Source: UBA3824 sp017541145 (GTDB taxonomy: Bacteria > Bacteroidota > Bacteroidia > Bacteroidales > UBA3824). From it: a stretch of 64,000 nucleotides of DNA. The stretch's first letter is position 1; the number at the start of each line of letters is the position of its first letter. Below the pieces are notes generated by a model that was given only the letters and a program-made list of their open reading frames with translations, did not search any database and was not told where the DNA came from. Shown here in pieces: positions 42,279 through 51,339 of this stretch. The stretch is taken from the NCBI GenBank assembly GCA_947168365.1, contig CAMVLO010000011.1, positions 1 to 64,000 of the forward strand. The letters are read 5' to 3'. The position numbers were made by a program, and so were the translations under genes.

Positions 42279-42337
42279 AATTCAGCTTTATAATCAGTTT
42301 CTTATACGAAAAAGATGTAAAATTTGTTTCAGTGGCA

Positions 42338-42907
42338 TCAAACAAATGAATCATATAATTGAGGATCAGGAGATTTGCCGTGACCGCTCAATGCTACAAA
42401 TTTTAATTCGTTTATATTGGAATTATATAATTTAAAACCTTCCAAGTCGTTATCTTTCTGTAAGTTGACTGAAAATACAAAAGTTCCGTCATCCAAAATT
42501 TTCGGTTTGTGGTCGCCAATATAAAATTGTGCAAGTTCTATCCATTTTGATAACTTTTCGTCTAAAACAAAAAATCGTCCGCCAATACTGACATACAATT
42601 TATCTTGCTTAAAATCAAACAATTGCGGTATTTCGTATGAATAATAATCTTGCATCGAAATCGTAAATTCTTCATCCGGAATTTCATTGTGTTCGATATC
42701 AGTTACTTTCAAAATTGTTCTTTGATAAACCACATAAAGATCTGATTTATAAAGTTTAAGGTCACAAACAAAATCTTTAGGAAGTTTACCTAACATCTTG
42801 TCGTCGTAATATATTGCCGATTCTCCTTTGTCGGCATCGATAAATTTTGCGTACACAAGATGCTGATTTAGAGAGTTGTAACAATATCCTTTTTCGGAAT
42901 TTATCAT
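42338..42907 (-). CDS. hypothetical beta-rich protein
   Basis: This 189-residue soluble protein has no signal peptide. Repeated short strands of the type DLYVVYQRTILKV, DKLYVSIGGRFFVLDE and DGTFVFSVNLQKD suggest a propeller-like or WD/Kelch-like beta fold of only a few blades. I cannot name a family. It is the first gene of the leftward run and shares Tyr- and Asp-rich composition with the following 95-residue gene, so the two may work together. Confidence 0.55.
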   Translation of the reverse strand: MINSEKGYCYNSLNQHLVYAKFIDADKGESAIYYDDKMLGKLPKDFVCDLKLYKSDLYVVYQRTILKVTDIEHNEIPDEEFTISMQDYYSYEIPQLFDFKQDKLYVSIGGRFFVLDEKLSKWIELAQFYIGDHKPKILDDGTFVFSVNLQKDNDLEGFKLYNSNINELKFVALSGHGKSPDPQLYDSFV

Positions 42908-43289
42908 CTTTTTATTTTATAATTTTCGTATTATTTTTTACCTCTCAAAAATATGAAAATAGTTTAGTGTAACCAAAATTTTAAGTTTTTTTATGCAGTT
43001 TATCTTTCTGAGTGAGCAAACTGAATACAATAAAATGTTAAAAAAAATAAAAACCGGCTCGATGTTTTTAATGTCCGAACGGCTTTTGTTGAAAAAAGAA
43101 ATTTTTACACATTTCGTAGATAAAATTTGAGTATTTATTAACGGAAAGATGATAAAAATACAGGTTTCGGAATTAAAATCAAACGGAATTGCCTGATTTT
43201 CTTAGATTTTGCAAAGTTAATTTTTATGTTACGCAGATTACACGGATATTTGCATACAAAATTACAAACAATACTTAATTTAACAAAAC
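42908..43289. other. divergent gap without genes
   Basis: No coding frame or RNA is convincing. GTTACGCAGATTACACGGATAT at 43229-43250 belongs to a worn dispersed-repeat type seen widely in this phylum; only its core is certain. The stretch should hold promoters for the unknown gene on the left and the Spy-like gene on the right. Confidence 0.4.
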
Positions 43290-43697
43290 ATGAAAAATTA
43301 TTTATTTTTACTATTTGTAATCCTTTTTGGATTTTCATTTTCTGCAAATGCTCAGTCAAACAAGGGCAACCGTCCGGAAAAACCAACTCCGGCTCAAATG
43401 ACAGAAAAATTGGCTCAAGAATTGAATCTTACTGACGATCAAAAGGCTAAAGTGTTGGCTCTCAACGAGGAATACGCTGATTACATCGGCGGACCAAAGC
43501 ACGGTTTCAAACCTCCGAAGGATGGCGAAAAACCTGACGGCGGACAGAAACCTCCAGAGTTGACCGACGAACAAAAAGCTGAATTAGAAGCCAAAAAAGC
43601 TAAACGTGATGAGTATGAAACAAAATTGAAAGCAATTTTGACTGACGAACAAATTACGACAATGGAGGCTAACAGGAAAAAAGGACCTAAAAAATAA
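43290..43697 (+). CDS. small Spy-like secreted protein
   Basis: This 135-residue protein has a signal peptide (YLFLLFVILFGFSFSANA). Two LTDDQKAKV / LTDEQKAEL-type motifs of the LTxxQ kind follow (near residues 48 and 91), with a third, LTDEQITTM, near the end. A Pro/Lys/Gly-rich loop (GFKPPKDGEKPDGGQKPPE) separates them. It resembles DUF4890/Spy-like helical proteins of the periplasm. It lacks the His-rich tail of the protein at 20494. It is a single-gene unit ending at a bidirectional terminator. Confidence 0.75.
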   Translation: MKNYLFLLFVILFGFSFSANAQSNKGNRPEKPTPAQMTEKLAQELNLTDDQKAKVLALNEEYADYIGGPKHGFKPPKDGEKPDGGQKPPELTDEQKAELEAKKAKRDEYETKLKAILTDEQITTMEANRKKGPKK

Positions 43698-43724
43698 GTT
43701 TTAGAAAAGCGTAATGAAAGGTTT

Positions 43725-43768
43725 TAATGGTTGTCAAGATTTTTTTTTTAAGTCTTTGACAACCATTT
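43725..43768. terminator. bidirectional terminator
   Basis: AATGGTTGTCAA pairs with TTGACAACCATT across a T-rich loop, with further pairing AGA/TCT. T follows on the right and A precedes on the left, so it serves both the Spy-like gene and the convergent trmO. Confidence 0.85.
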
Positions 43769-44452
43769 TTATTTTAACAGTTTTATTTCCAATACTTTCA
43801 CCACATTGTTTTCAACAAAAAATTCAATATGCATTCCGGAATATTCAAAAGCATATTTTTCGGTACCGTTTTTCTTGTAAGCCGGTCGCGGGTCTTGCAG
43901 AAGTATCTCTTTCAATGCCAATAACTTTCTATCATTTTCACGTAAAGGCAAGTTGCAACAAAATTCCACAAAATCCAATTGTTCGGGCTTGGTGAACAGC
44001 GTAGTTGTTGCTTCGGTTATGCAATCGGTGTAACTTATATATGGCTTGATGTCATAAATAGGCGTACCGTCGAGCAAATCCGCACCCGAAACATAAATAA
44101 CCGGACCCAATTTTGGATCTTCTTTTATTGTAACTATTTTCACGGCAGACATAGCTAACGAATTGGGTCTCTGCGGTGAACGTGTAGCAAAAACTCCCAT
44201 TTTTTTGTTTCCACCCAAACGCGGCGGTCGTACTAATGCGGTATATTTTTTGTCAGTAAATTCAGAAAACTCCCATATTAGCCAAATGTGCGAAACGGTT
44301 TCGATTCCGCGTATGAAATCCGGATTTCTGAACTCAGGTTCAAAAATTATACGCGCCAAAAGATGTTTCGCAAGATTTGGCTGTCGAGGTATCCCGAATT
44401 TTTGCGGGAACTCGCTGGAGATGTGTGCTATAGGCGTAATTGTTAAACTCAT
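43769..44452 (-). CDS. trmO: tRNA t6A37 N6-methyltransferase, TrmO family
   Basis: This 227-residue protein (from ATG 44452; a GTG nine bases upstream is less likely) has the TsaA/YaeB beta-barrel signature. The parts are ITPIAHISSEFPQKFGIPRQ, then GIETVSHIWLIWEFSE, RPPRLGGNKKMGVFATRSPQRPN, and DLLDGTPIYDIKPYI. The family uses SAM to methylate the N6 of t6A37 in some tRNAs, improving decoding of ACY codons. The C-terminal DPRPAYKK motif is present. It converges on the Spy-like gene and stands alone. Confidence 0.9.
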   Translation of the reverse strand: MSLTITPIAHISSEFPQKFGIPRQPNLAKHLLARIIFEPEFRNPDFIRGIETVSHIWLIWEFSEFTDKKYTALVRPPRLGGNKKMGVFATRSPQRPNSLAMSAVKIVTIKEDPKLGPVIYVSGADLLDGTPIYDIKPYISYTDCITEATTTLFTKPEQLDFVEFCCNLPLRENDRKLLALKEILLQDPRPAYKKNGTEKYAFEYSGMHIEFFVENNVVKVLEIKLLK

Positions 44453-44562
44453 AGTAACCACAAAATTAAAAAAAATTATTAAAAAATTTTTCAGTAAGGT
44501 AATATTATTGTAAATTTAATACCTAAAAAATAACTAAAAAATTAGTGACAAATATAACAAAT

Positions 44563-47500
44563 ATGGAAGAAGGAAACAACATATTAGAAATTGATTTTCA
44601 ATATTTTCCGATAGTTGGGTTGCCGATGTGCATCAACAACTACAATATCACAAAATCTCTCGGTATCGAGAACAAATCCGTAGAAAATCTCGAAAATCTG
44701 ACTTTAGAGCTGGTTCCTGCCGAGGATTTTGCTCAAAAATTTACGACATCAATCTCGAAAATTAATGCAGGTGAAAGTACAGAAATTTTAATTAAACTTG
44801 ACACAATTCAATCATATATTTTAGGTCTGAGTGAAATTCGTGAAACATATATTAATCTAAATATTATTTGCAACGAGCAAATTTTAATTAGCAAACAATT
44901 TCCTATCAAAATAGTTCCGGTTGATTTTTGGACTGATAATTATTTGCCGGAATTAACAGCGTCGTTTGTGATGCCCGATTTACATGACGTAAAAAAAATT
45001 GTAGAACGTGCCTCACAAATTCTGAAAGAATATTCCGGTGACGGAACTTTGGACGGATATCTTTCTCGAAATGTTAACCGCGTAAGACAAATGGCAAGTG
45101 CAATTTTTGAGGCTTTACGCGAACAAGATATTGTGTTCCGACCGAATCCTGAAATCGCAGAATCGCTTAAAGGTCAACGCATAAGGTTTGCCGACGAAAT
45201 TCTTACTTGTAAAAACGGAACAGGAGTAGAGACCGCGTTGCTTTTTGCATCGTGCTTGGAATGTGCTCATCTTTATCCGATTGTAATTTTGATAAAAGGT
45301 CACGCTTTTGTAGGTTTGCACCTTTTGCCTGAAACTTTCCAAGATTCTGTTTGCGACGATATGACTGTGCTTACAAAACGTCTGCAAACCGGCAACAAAA
45401 CAATCGAAGTTATTGAATCAACGATGATTGACAGCGGTAAAAATATTGATTTTGAAACTGCTTGCCGATTTGGTGCGCAAAGTCTTACAACGGAAAAGAA
45501 TTTTGAATATTTTGTTGCTGTTACACGTTGTAGAAGTTTCAATATCAAACCGTTACCGAAAATTTTGCGACTAAAGGACGGCAGTTTTGCAATTCAAGGC
45601 GATGTACTGCAAAATTCACAACTCAGTAAGCCGGAAGATATTTCGATTTATGACATCCCGTCTGTACTTCAGGACAACAAACCTTTAACAAAGCAAAATA
45701 TTTGGGAACGCAAATTACTTGATTTGAGTCTTCGTAACTCGCTGTTGAACATGAGATTCAACAAGAAAAATCTTTTGTTGATTTCTGCCGGAATCAATAA
45801 GATTGAAGATTATCTGAGCGGGGGAGAAGAGTTTAGAATTTTTCCGCGCCCAAGTGAAATCAAAATTGACGACGAGAATATCGCAAATGCCAATATCACA
45901 GTGGTTCCGGGCTCTGATTTGGAAAAATTTATTCTCCGAGATGTTGACAACAAAAAACTCCATTCGGTATACAGCGAAAGCGAAAATATTGATGCTCTGA
46001 AAGCGTTGTACAGAACGAGTAAATCATCGTTGGAAGAAAACGGTGCTAACACTTTGTACATGGCAATCGGACTTTTGAAATGGTTTGAAACACCTAAGAG
46101 CGAAACTCCGAGATTTGCACCGATTTTACTTTTACCGATTGATATTATAAAACGCAACAGTTCAAGTGGTTATGTAATTCGCTGTCGTGACGAGGAAGTA
46201 ATAGCAAATGTTACACTTGCCGAGATGTTACGACAAAATTACGAAGTTTCGTTGGGATTGCCCGACCCGCTGCCAACCGATGAAAGTGGCGTGGACGTAC
46301 CGTTGATACTTGACATGGTGCGAAAATCAATTGCTCACATGAGTCACTGGGCAGTTGAAGAAAAAGTTGTAATCGGAAACTTCTGTTTCAACAAGTTTGT
46401 GATGTGGAATGATATTCATTCTCACGCCGAGATACTTACCAACAACAAGATTGTCAGCAGTTTAATAAGCGGTAAGTTAACTTTTTCACAAAATGAAAAT
46501 TCAAAAACCGCCGGCGAAATGGACAAGGAGTACACGCCTTCGCAGATGCTTTTGCCCGTAAGTGCGGACAGCTCGCAACTTGAAGCGGTGGAAGAGGCTG
46601 TTACTGACAACAGTTTTATTATGTTTGGACCTCCGGGTACAGGTAAGTCGCAGACAATCACCAACATAATTGCAAATGCTCTTTACCGAGGCAAACGCGT
46701 TTTGTTTGTAGCGCAAAAGGCTGCTGCTCTGGAAGTTGTAAGAACCAGACTTGATAAATTGGGTTTGTCACCGTTTTGCTTGGACGTTTTCTCTAACAAA
46801 ACTAATAAAAGTGTTGTAATAGAGCAACTTAAAAATTGTGTAGAAGTCACAAGATACAAAGAACCGAAAGATTTTGCCTCTGATGCTCAGAAACTGATGT
46901 CACTTCGTAACGAACTGAACGGAATGCAGGAAAGTACTCACAAACCTTTGCCGTGCGGAATTTCGCTTTATGAAGCTATAAATCAGTATATTGCAATAGG
47001 AGAGGAGGTTGAATCAAATATTGAAATTCCACTTGAACTTGTAGGCACAATCAACAAAGAAACCAAGGATATTTGGTTTGAAATTGCAAACGAATGTTCC
47101 GTAATAAGTCAAGCATGCGGCAATCCGGCTGATAATAAACTTAATTCGCTGAATTTCAAAGAATTTGATGCGGATTTAAAGAAAAATCTTACAGAAATTA
47201 CTTCCGGATATATCAAAGATTTGTCTGACTTGAAAACCGGTCTTGAAGATTGTAATCAATGGTTGAAAGTAACAAATCATGAAAATATTGAAAATCTTGA
47301 TAACTTTGAAAATCTGATACTTGAGATTGCTCAGCTGAAAATGATGAACGAAAAAGCAGCAATTTTCAGCGACAAAGACGGCAAACAAGATCAATATTTT
47401 GCTGCGATGGAACACGGAAAATATGCAGCAATTAAGCACGGAACTTTAACGGGGCGTTACAAGGAAAGTGTTTTCAACAAAAATTGGGCAGAGGAACTTG

Positions 47501-50385
47501 ATATTTGGAAAAAATCCGAAAATCAATTCTTTATCTCAAAATGGTTTACGAGAAGGAAAATTAAAAAAGCCTTAAAACAATATGTATCAGGCAGTAACGA
47601 GATAAATCCGGACAGCGATCTTCAGGATTTAACTGTTTATTACGAGGAGATCTACAAGGCTCTCAGCATTCCGGAATTGAATGAAATTTATGAAGGAATT
47701 CCGTGCGTAACTTTGGAAAATTGGCACGACCGCGAAGATTTGCTCAAAGAGGTCTTGAAGATTGATGAAATGATTAAACAGCTGTCAGCCAATCCGTTTG
47801 AGTACATGAATGTTAAGAAAAATTTCAGTACATTGTTTAGTCAAGGCTTCAAGATGTATCAAGATTTTTATGCAAAATCATTCATCGAGACAGCCAAACT
47901 TATCAATCGTGACAAGGCAAACAAGCAAAATTTGCTGAACATCGGCGGAGTGGATATTCATGCTATTGATAATAAGTGTGAATCAGAATCAATTATCGAA
48001 AAGCGCAAATCTCTTGTGAAAACGATAAACGAAAATCTCGACGGCTTGAAAGAATGGTTTATCTATTTGACAGCCAAGCGAAAAGCGGCATCGTATTCAA
48101 TGAGTTTTGCAACTGAATTTTTCGATAAAACCGACATCGAACCTTCTAAATGGGTTTCAACATTCAAGAAAAGTTTTTACAAAGCCGTTGCCGAATATAT
48201 CTTTTCGGTGGACGACAATGCGAAACTTTTTAAGGGTGAGATTTTTGATGACAAAGTTAAACGTTACCGTGAACTTAACAACAAGTATACGGAACTTGCG
48301 AAAGCGGAATTGTACGCTGTTATGGCATCACGCGCTCCGAATTTCTCAAGCGAGGCTTCTAAAAATTCAGAACCGGGAATTTTGCAGAAAAATATCCGCA
48401 GCAACGGTCGTGGAACTTCTATCAGAAAAATTTTTGACCAAATTCCGAACCTTTTGCCAAGACTTTGTCCGTGTATGTTGATGAGTCCGATGTCTGTGGC
48501 TCAGTATCTTTCACTGACTGACAAGCCTCAGTTTGACATCACAATTTTCGACGAGGCATCGCAAATGCCGACTTCGGACGCTGTGGGTTCTATTGCCCGA
48601 AGCAAAAATGTAATTATCACTGGCGACCCGAAACAAATGCCGCCTACAAGTTTCTTCTCGTCGGTAACTACTGACGAAGATAATATTGAAATTGAAGATT
48701 TAGAAAGTATACTTGACGATGCTTTGGCTCTTAATTTCAAATCAAAAAATCTGTTGTGGCATTACCGCAGTAAACACGAAAGTTTGATAACATTCAGTAA
48801 CAATGAATATTATGACAATTCGTTGTTGACATTTCCGTCGCCTGACAATAGAATTAGCAAAGTAACATTCCACAAAATTGACGGATATTACGACAAAGGA
48901 AAATCACGACGAAATCCCGCTGAGGCAAAGGCGGTTGTGGCTGAAATTGAAAAACTTTTGAGCGATCCCGAAATGAGTAAACACAGTATCGGCGTTGTAA
49001 CTTTCAATTTGGTTCAGCAACAGTTAATTGACGATTTGTTGACAGATTTGTTTACCAAACGTCCTGAACTTGAAACAATTGCAACAAACAGCAGCGAACC
49101 TCTGTTTGTAAAAAATCTTGAAAATGTTCAGGGTGATGAGCGTGATATTATCTTGTTTTCAGTAGGTTACGGTCCGGATATCAACGGCAAAGTCAGCATG
49201 AATTTCGGTCCGCTGAATCAAAAGGGCGGAGAACGCAGACTCAATGTTGCAGTTTCGAGAGCGCGTTACGAAATGAAGATTTTCTCAACGCTTACTTCAG
49301 AAATGATTGATACAAATCGCAGTTCCGCAAAAGGTGTGGAGGGCTTGAAAAAATTCTTGGCGTTTGCTCAAAACGGAACTTCGCATATCAGAACTCTTAA
49401 CAATATTTCGGAAAACGAAATCGCAAAAGATATTGCAAAAGAGTTGAAAGCTGCGGGCTATGAATCTGATATTCATGTTGGTAGCTCAGGTTTCAAAATC
49501 GATGTTGCAGTCTGTGACCCGAAAGACAAAAAACGTTATGTACTTGCAATTCTGATAGATACAAACGATGAATCAAGAATCAAAACCGCAAGAGACCGCG
49601 AAATTATTCAACCGTCGGTTCTTAATGCGTTGGGTTGGAATGTGATGAAAGTTTGGTCAATAGATTGGCACAACGACAAAAAGTCAGTTGTAAGTAAAAT
49701 CGAAAAAGCGATTCAGAATGCTGGCACTCCGGGGCAACAATCCGATGTCAAACCCAAAATAGAAATAAAAATGGAAGTTGCGGATATCGAATCAGAACAA
49801 AATCGTGCAAACAGCATTTATTCTAATCCCGATATCGTGAAGAAAGAAAACTATGTATCAATGGTTTGCATGCCGATTCCGGATCAGGAACTCAACACCG
49901 GCGTTTTCAATCACAACCTTTTGAAAGACCGTTTGGAAAAGATTATTGAACAAGAAGCTCCGATTTTCAACACGATGCTTTACAAAAAGGTGATTGAACT
50001 TTGGAAAATGCCGAGAATCACGCCAACGGTTGCTGAAGAGGTTGACAATATGATTAACAAACTGGGCGTAAAAAAAGTAAAAGAAAATGAAAGGTTTGTG
50101 ATTTGGAAATCAAATCAAAATCCGGAAAAATATCAGGTTTTCAGGTCTGACGAAAAACGAGATTCGTCAGAAATTCCGCTTGTGGAATACGAAAATGCAG
50201 TAAAATATGTTTTGCAAACGGAAATGGCTTTGCCGCTGGAGGACTTGAAGAAAAACGCATCTAAACAACTTGGTTTCGGCAGAATGGGAACTCAGGTGAT
50301 GAATTATATTGATTTGGCTATCAACAATTTGACTGAAAAAGGTAAAATTGAAGAGCGAGACGGGAAATATTTGCTGATAAGTTAA
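44563..50385 (+). CDS. giant DUF4011-type SF1 helicase with MTES_1575-like nuclease and DUF3320 tail
   Basis: From ATG 44563 there are 1940 residues. The N-terminal part has a transglutaminase-like segment (TALLFASCLECA near 222, GHAFVGLHLLP near 246). DUF4011 follows (NIWERKLLDLSLRNSLLNMR near 372), then an SF1 helicase core with Walker A GPPGTGKSQTITN near 688, DEASQMP near 1328 and VSRARYEM near 1564. Next is an MTES_1575/Vsr-like segment (GFKIDVAVCDP near 1642, then ARDREIIQPSVLNALGW and KVWSIDW). A DUF3320-like tail (EQEAPIFNTMLYKKVIELW) closes it. Such giants occur in defence islands and as solitary genes. The family cysteine in the GTC motif is replaced here (KNGTGVETAL). It is a single-gene unit; a GTG at 44545 is a weaker start. 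Confidence 0.85.
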   Translation: MEEGNNILEIDFQYFPIVGLPMCINNYNITKSLGIENKSVENLENLTLELVPAEDFAQKFTTSISKINAGESTEILIKLDTIQSYILGLSEIRETYINLNIICNEQILISKQFPIKIVPVDFWTDNYLPELTASFVMPDLHDVKKIVERASQILKEYSGDGTLDGYLSRNVNRVRQMASAIFEALREQDIVFRPNPEIAESLKGQRIRFADEILTCKNGTGVETALLFASCLECAHLYPIVILIKGHAFVGLHLLPETFQDSVCDDMTVLTKRLQTGNKTIEVIESTMIDSGKNIDFETACRFGAQSLTTEKNFEYFVAVTRCRSFNIKPLPKILRLKDGSFAIQGDVLQNSQLSKPEDISIYDIPSVLQDNKPLTKQNIWERKLLDLSLRNSLLNMRFNKKNLLLISAGINKIEDYLSGGEEFRIFPRPSEIKIDDENIANANITVVPGSDLEKFILRDVDNKKLHSVYSESENIDALKALYRTSKSSLEENGANTLYMAIGLLKWFETPKSETPRFAPILLLPIDIIKRNSSSGYVIRCRDEEVIANVTLAEMLRQNYEVSLGLPDPLPTDESGVDVPLILDMVRKSIAHMSHWAVEEKVVIGNFCFNKFVMWNDIHSHAEILTNNKIVSSLISGKLTFSQNENSKTAGEMDKEYTPSQMLLPVSADSSQLEAVEEAVTDNSFIMFGPPGTGKSQTITNIIANALYRGKRVLFVAQKAAALEVVRTRLDKLGLSPFCLDVFSNKTNKSVVIEQLKNCVEVTRYKEPKDFASDAQKLMSLRNELNGMQESTHKPLPCGISLYEAINQYIAIGEEVESNIEIPLELVGTINKETKDIWFEIANECSVISQACGNPADNKLNSLNFKEFDADLKKNLTEITSGYIKDLSDLKTGLEDCNQWLKVTNHENIENLDNFENLILEIAQLKMMNEKAAIFSDKDGKQDQYFAAMEHGKYAAIKHGTLTGRYKESVFNKNWAEELDIWKKSENQFFISKWFTRRKIKKALKQYVSGSNEINPDSDLQDLTVYYEEIYKALSIPELNEIYEGIPCVTLENWHDREDLLKEVLKIDEMIKQLSANPFEYMNVKKNFSTLFSQGFKMYQDFYAKSFIETAKLINRDKANKQNLLNIGGVDIHAIDNKCESESIIEKRKSLVKTINENLDGLKEWFIYLTAKRKAASYSMSFATEFFDKTDIEPSKWVSTFKKSFYKAVAEYIFSVDDNAKLFKGEIFDDKVKRYRELNNKYTELAKAELYAVMASRAPNFSSEASKNSEPGILQKNIRSNGRGTSIRKIFDQIPNLLPRLCPCMLMSPMSVAQYLSLTDKPQFDITIFDEASQMPTSDAVGSIARSKNVIITGDPKQMPPTSFFSSVTTDEDNIEIEDLESILDDALALNFKSKNLLWHYRSKHESLITFSNNEYYDNSLLTFPSPDNRISKVTFHKIDGYYDKGKSRRNPAEAKAVVAEIEKLLSDPEMSKHSIGVVTFNLVQQQLIDDLLTDLFTKRPELETIATNSSEPLFVKNLENVQGDERDIILFSVGYGPDINGKVSMNFGPLNQKGGERRLNVAVSRARYEMKIFSTLTSEMIDTNRSSAKGVEGLKKFLAFAQNGTSHIRTLNNISENEIAKDIAKELKAAGYESDIHVGSSGFKIDVAVCDPKDKKRYVLAILIDTNDESRIKTARDREIIQPSVLNALGWNVMKVWSIDWHNDKKSVVSKIEKAIQNAGTPGQQSDVKPKIEIKMEVADIESEQNRANSIYSNPDIVKKENYVSMVCMPIPDQELNTGVFNHNLLKDRLEKIIEQEAPIFNTMLYKKVIELWKMPRITPTVAEEVDNMINKLGVKKVKENERFVIWKSNQNPEKYQVFRSDEKRDSSEIPLVEYENAVKYVLQTEMALPLEDLKKNASKQLGFGRMGTQVMNYIDLAINNLTEKGKIEERDGKYLLIS

Positions 50386-50388
50386 ACA

Positions 50389-50450
50389 AAAATCAGTTTT
50401 GGGGTTGACACTGCATAAAAAACAGTAATCCCCGAAACTGATTTTTTATT
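50389..50450. terminator. bidirectional terminator after the giant helicase
   Basis: AAATCAGTTTTGGGG pairs with CCCCGAAACTGATTT across about 25 bases, with T runs outside on both strands. Confidence 0.85.
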
Positions 50451-50452
50451 TT

Positions 50453-50701
50453 TTAGTCAGCATCCTCAAAATCATCTACGAGGTCATCAAATTCACGATT
50501 ATAAACTTCTTCTGCTTGAGACAGCAAGTTTTCAATCTCAGAATCAGAATCCGGTTTCGGGTCCAACCAATGGAGCTTTTGTTTTTTGTTGAAATCTTCG
50601 GAATCGAACTCAACAATAAATTTAGGTTCCTGAGTATGAACAACATAAAACAAATCAGGAGATTCGATTCTGTTGTCTGCTAATAAAAATTTTGGCAACA
50701 T
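50453..50701 (-). CDS. conserved small acidic protein
   Basis: This 82-residue protein starts MLPKFLLADNRIESPDLFYVVHTQ and continues PKFIVEFDSEDF, with a long acidic tail (FDDLVDDFEDAD). I recognise the start as that of a small conserved Bacteroidales protein of unknown function. It has no signal peptide or membrane span. It is convergent with the helicase, sharing its terminator, and divergent from the Fur-family gene. The acidic tail suggests a protein-binding adaptor, which is only a guess. Confidence 0.65.
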   Translation of the reverse strand: MLPKFLLADNRIESPDLFYVVHTQEPKFIVEFDSEDFNKKQKLHWLDPKPDSDSEIENLLSQAEEVYNREFDDLVDDFEDAD

Positions 50702-50812
50702 TTTTTTATTAAAATAAGTTATAAAAAATTGATATTTGATGCAAAGAACAAGATTTTTTCTGTAAAATACAAATTTGAAAGAAAAAAAATTCTTATTTAA
50801 AATAAAAATGAT

Positions 50813-50820
50813 TAAATTTG
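50813..50820 (+). promoter_or_regulatory. -7 element of the Fur-family gene
   Basis: TAAATTTG, an exact match, 22 bases before ATG 50843. It overlaps the region before TTG 50825 so closely that the ATG is the more likely start. Confidence 0.5.
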
Positions 50821-50842
50821 AGAATTGAAAAATACAAACAAG

Positions 50843-51298
50843 ATGGATAAAGATTTAGAAAAACTAACACCTCACGACATACTCATTAAGTATCTATCAG
50901 AAAATAAGTTACGCAAGACACCGGAACGATTTATGATACTTGATGAAGTATACAAAACAGAAGGACATTTTGACATCGAATGGCTTTATCAACGTCTGAA
51001 ATCGTTAAATTATAACGTAAGCAAGGCAACCATCTATAATACAATGGAAGTGTTGACAGCGTGCAGACTTGTAATCCGTCATGATTTTGATACAGCACGA
51101 GCTACTTACGAAAAAAATACCGGCGAAGGTCATAATCACCTTATTTGTTTGATGTGCGGCAAAGTTACTGAATTTAAAGACGTTGACTTGGGCGAATTGG
51201 ATGATATTGCGGCGGCAGAAAGCGGCTACGAAATATTTTCACACAGAATTTATATTTACGGATTGTGTCCGAAATGCGCAACCAAAAAGATTCGCTAA
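50843..51298 (+). CDS. Fur-family metalloregulator
   Basis: From ATG 50843 the protein has 151 residues. The winged helix is KTPERFMILDEVYKTEGHFDIEWLYQRL, then NVSKATIYNTMEVL. The dimerisation and metal domain has HNHLICLMCGKVTEF (CxxC near residue 105) and the second pair GLCPKCA near 143, as in structural-zinc Fur/PerR/Zur proteins. The sensing residues cannot decide between iron, peroxide or zinc. It probably autoregulates near the -7 box at 50813. purA follows after 41 bases, a pairing often seen in Bacteroidetes, so they may share a transcript. Confidence 0.85.
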   Translation: MDKDLEKLTPHDILIKYLSENKLRKTPERFMILDEVYKTEGHFDIEWLYQRLKSLNYNVSKATIYNTMEVLTACRLVIRHDFDTARATYEKNTGEGHNHLICLMCGKVTEFKDVDLGELDDIAAAESGYEIFSHRIYIYGLCPKCATKKIR

Positions 51299-51339
51299 AG
51301 TAACTCCAACTGCGAAATTTTTAAACTTAACATACAAAA

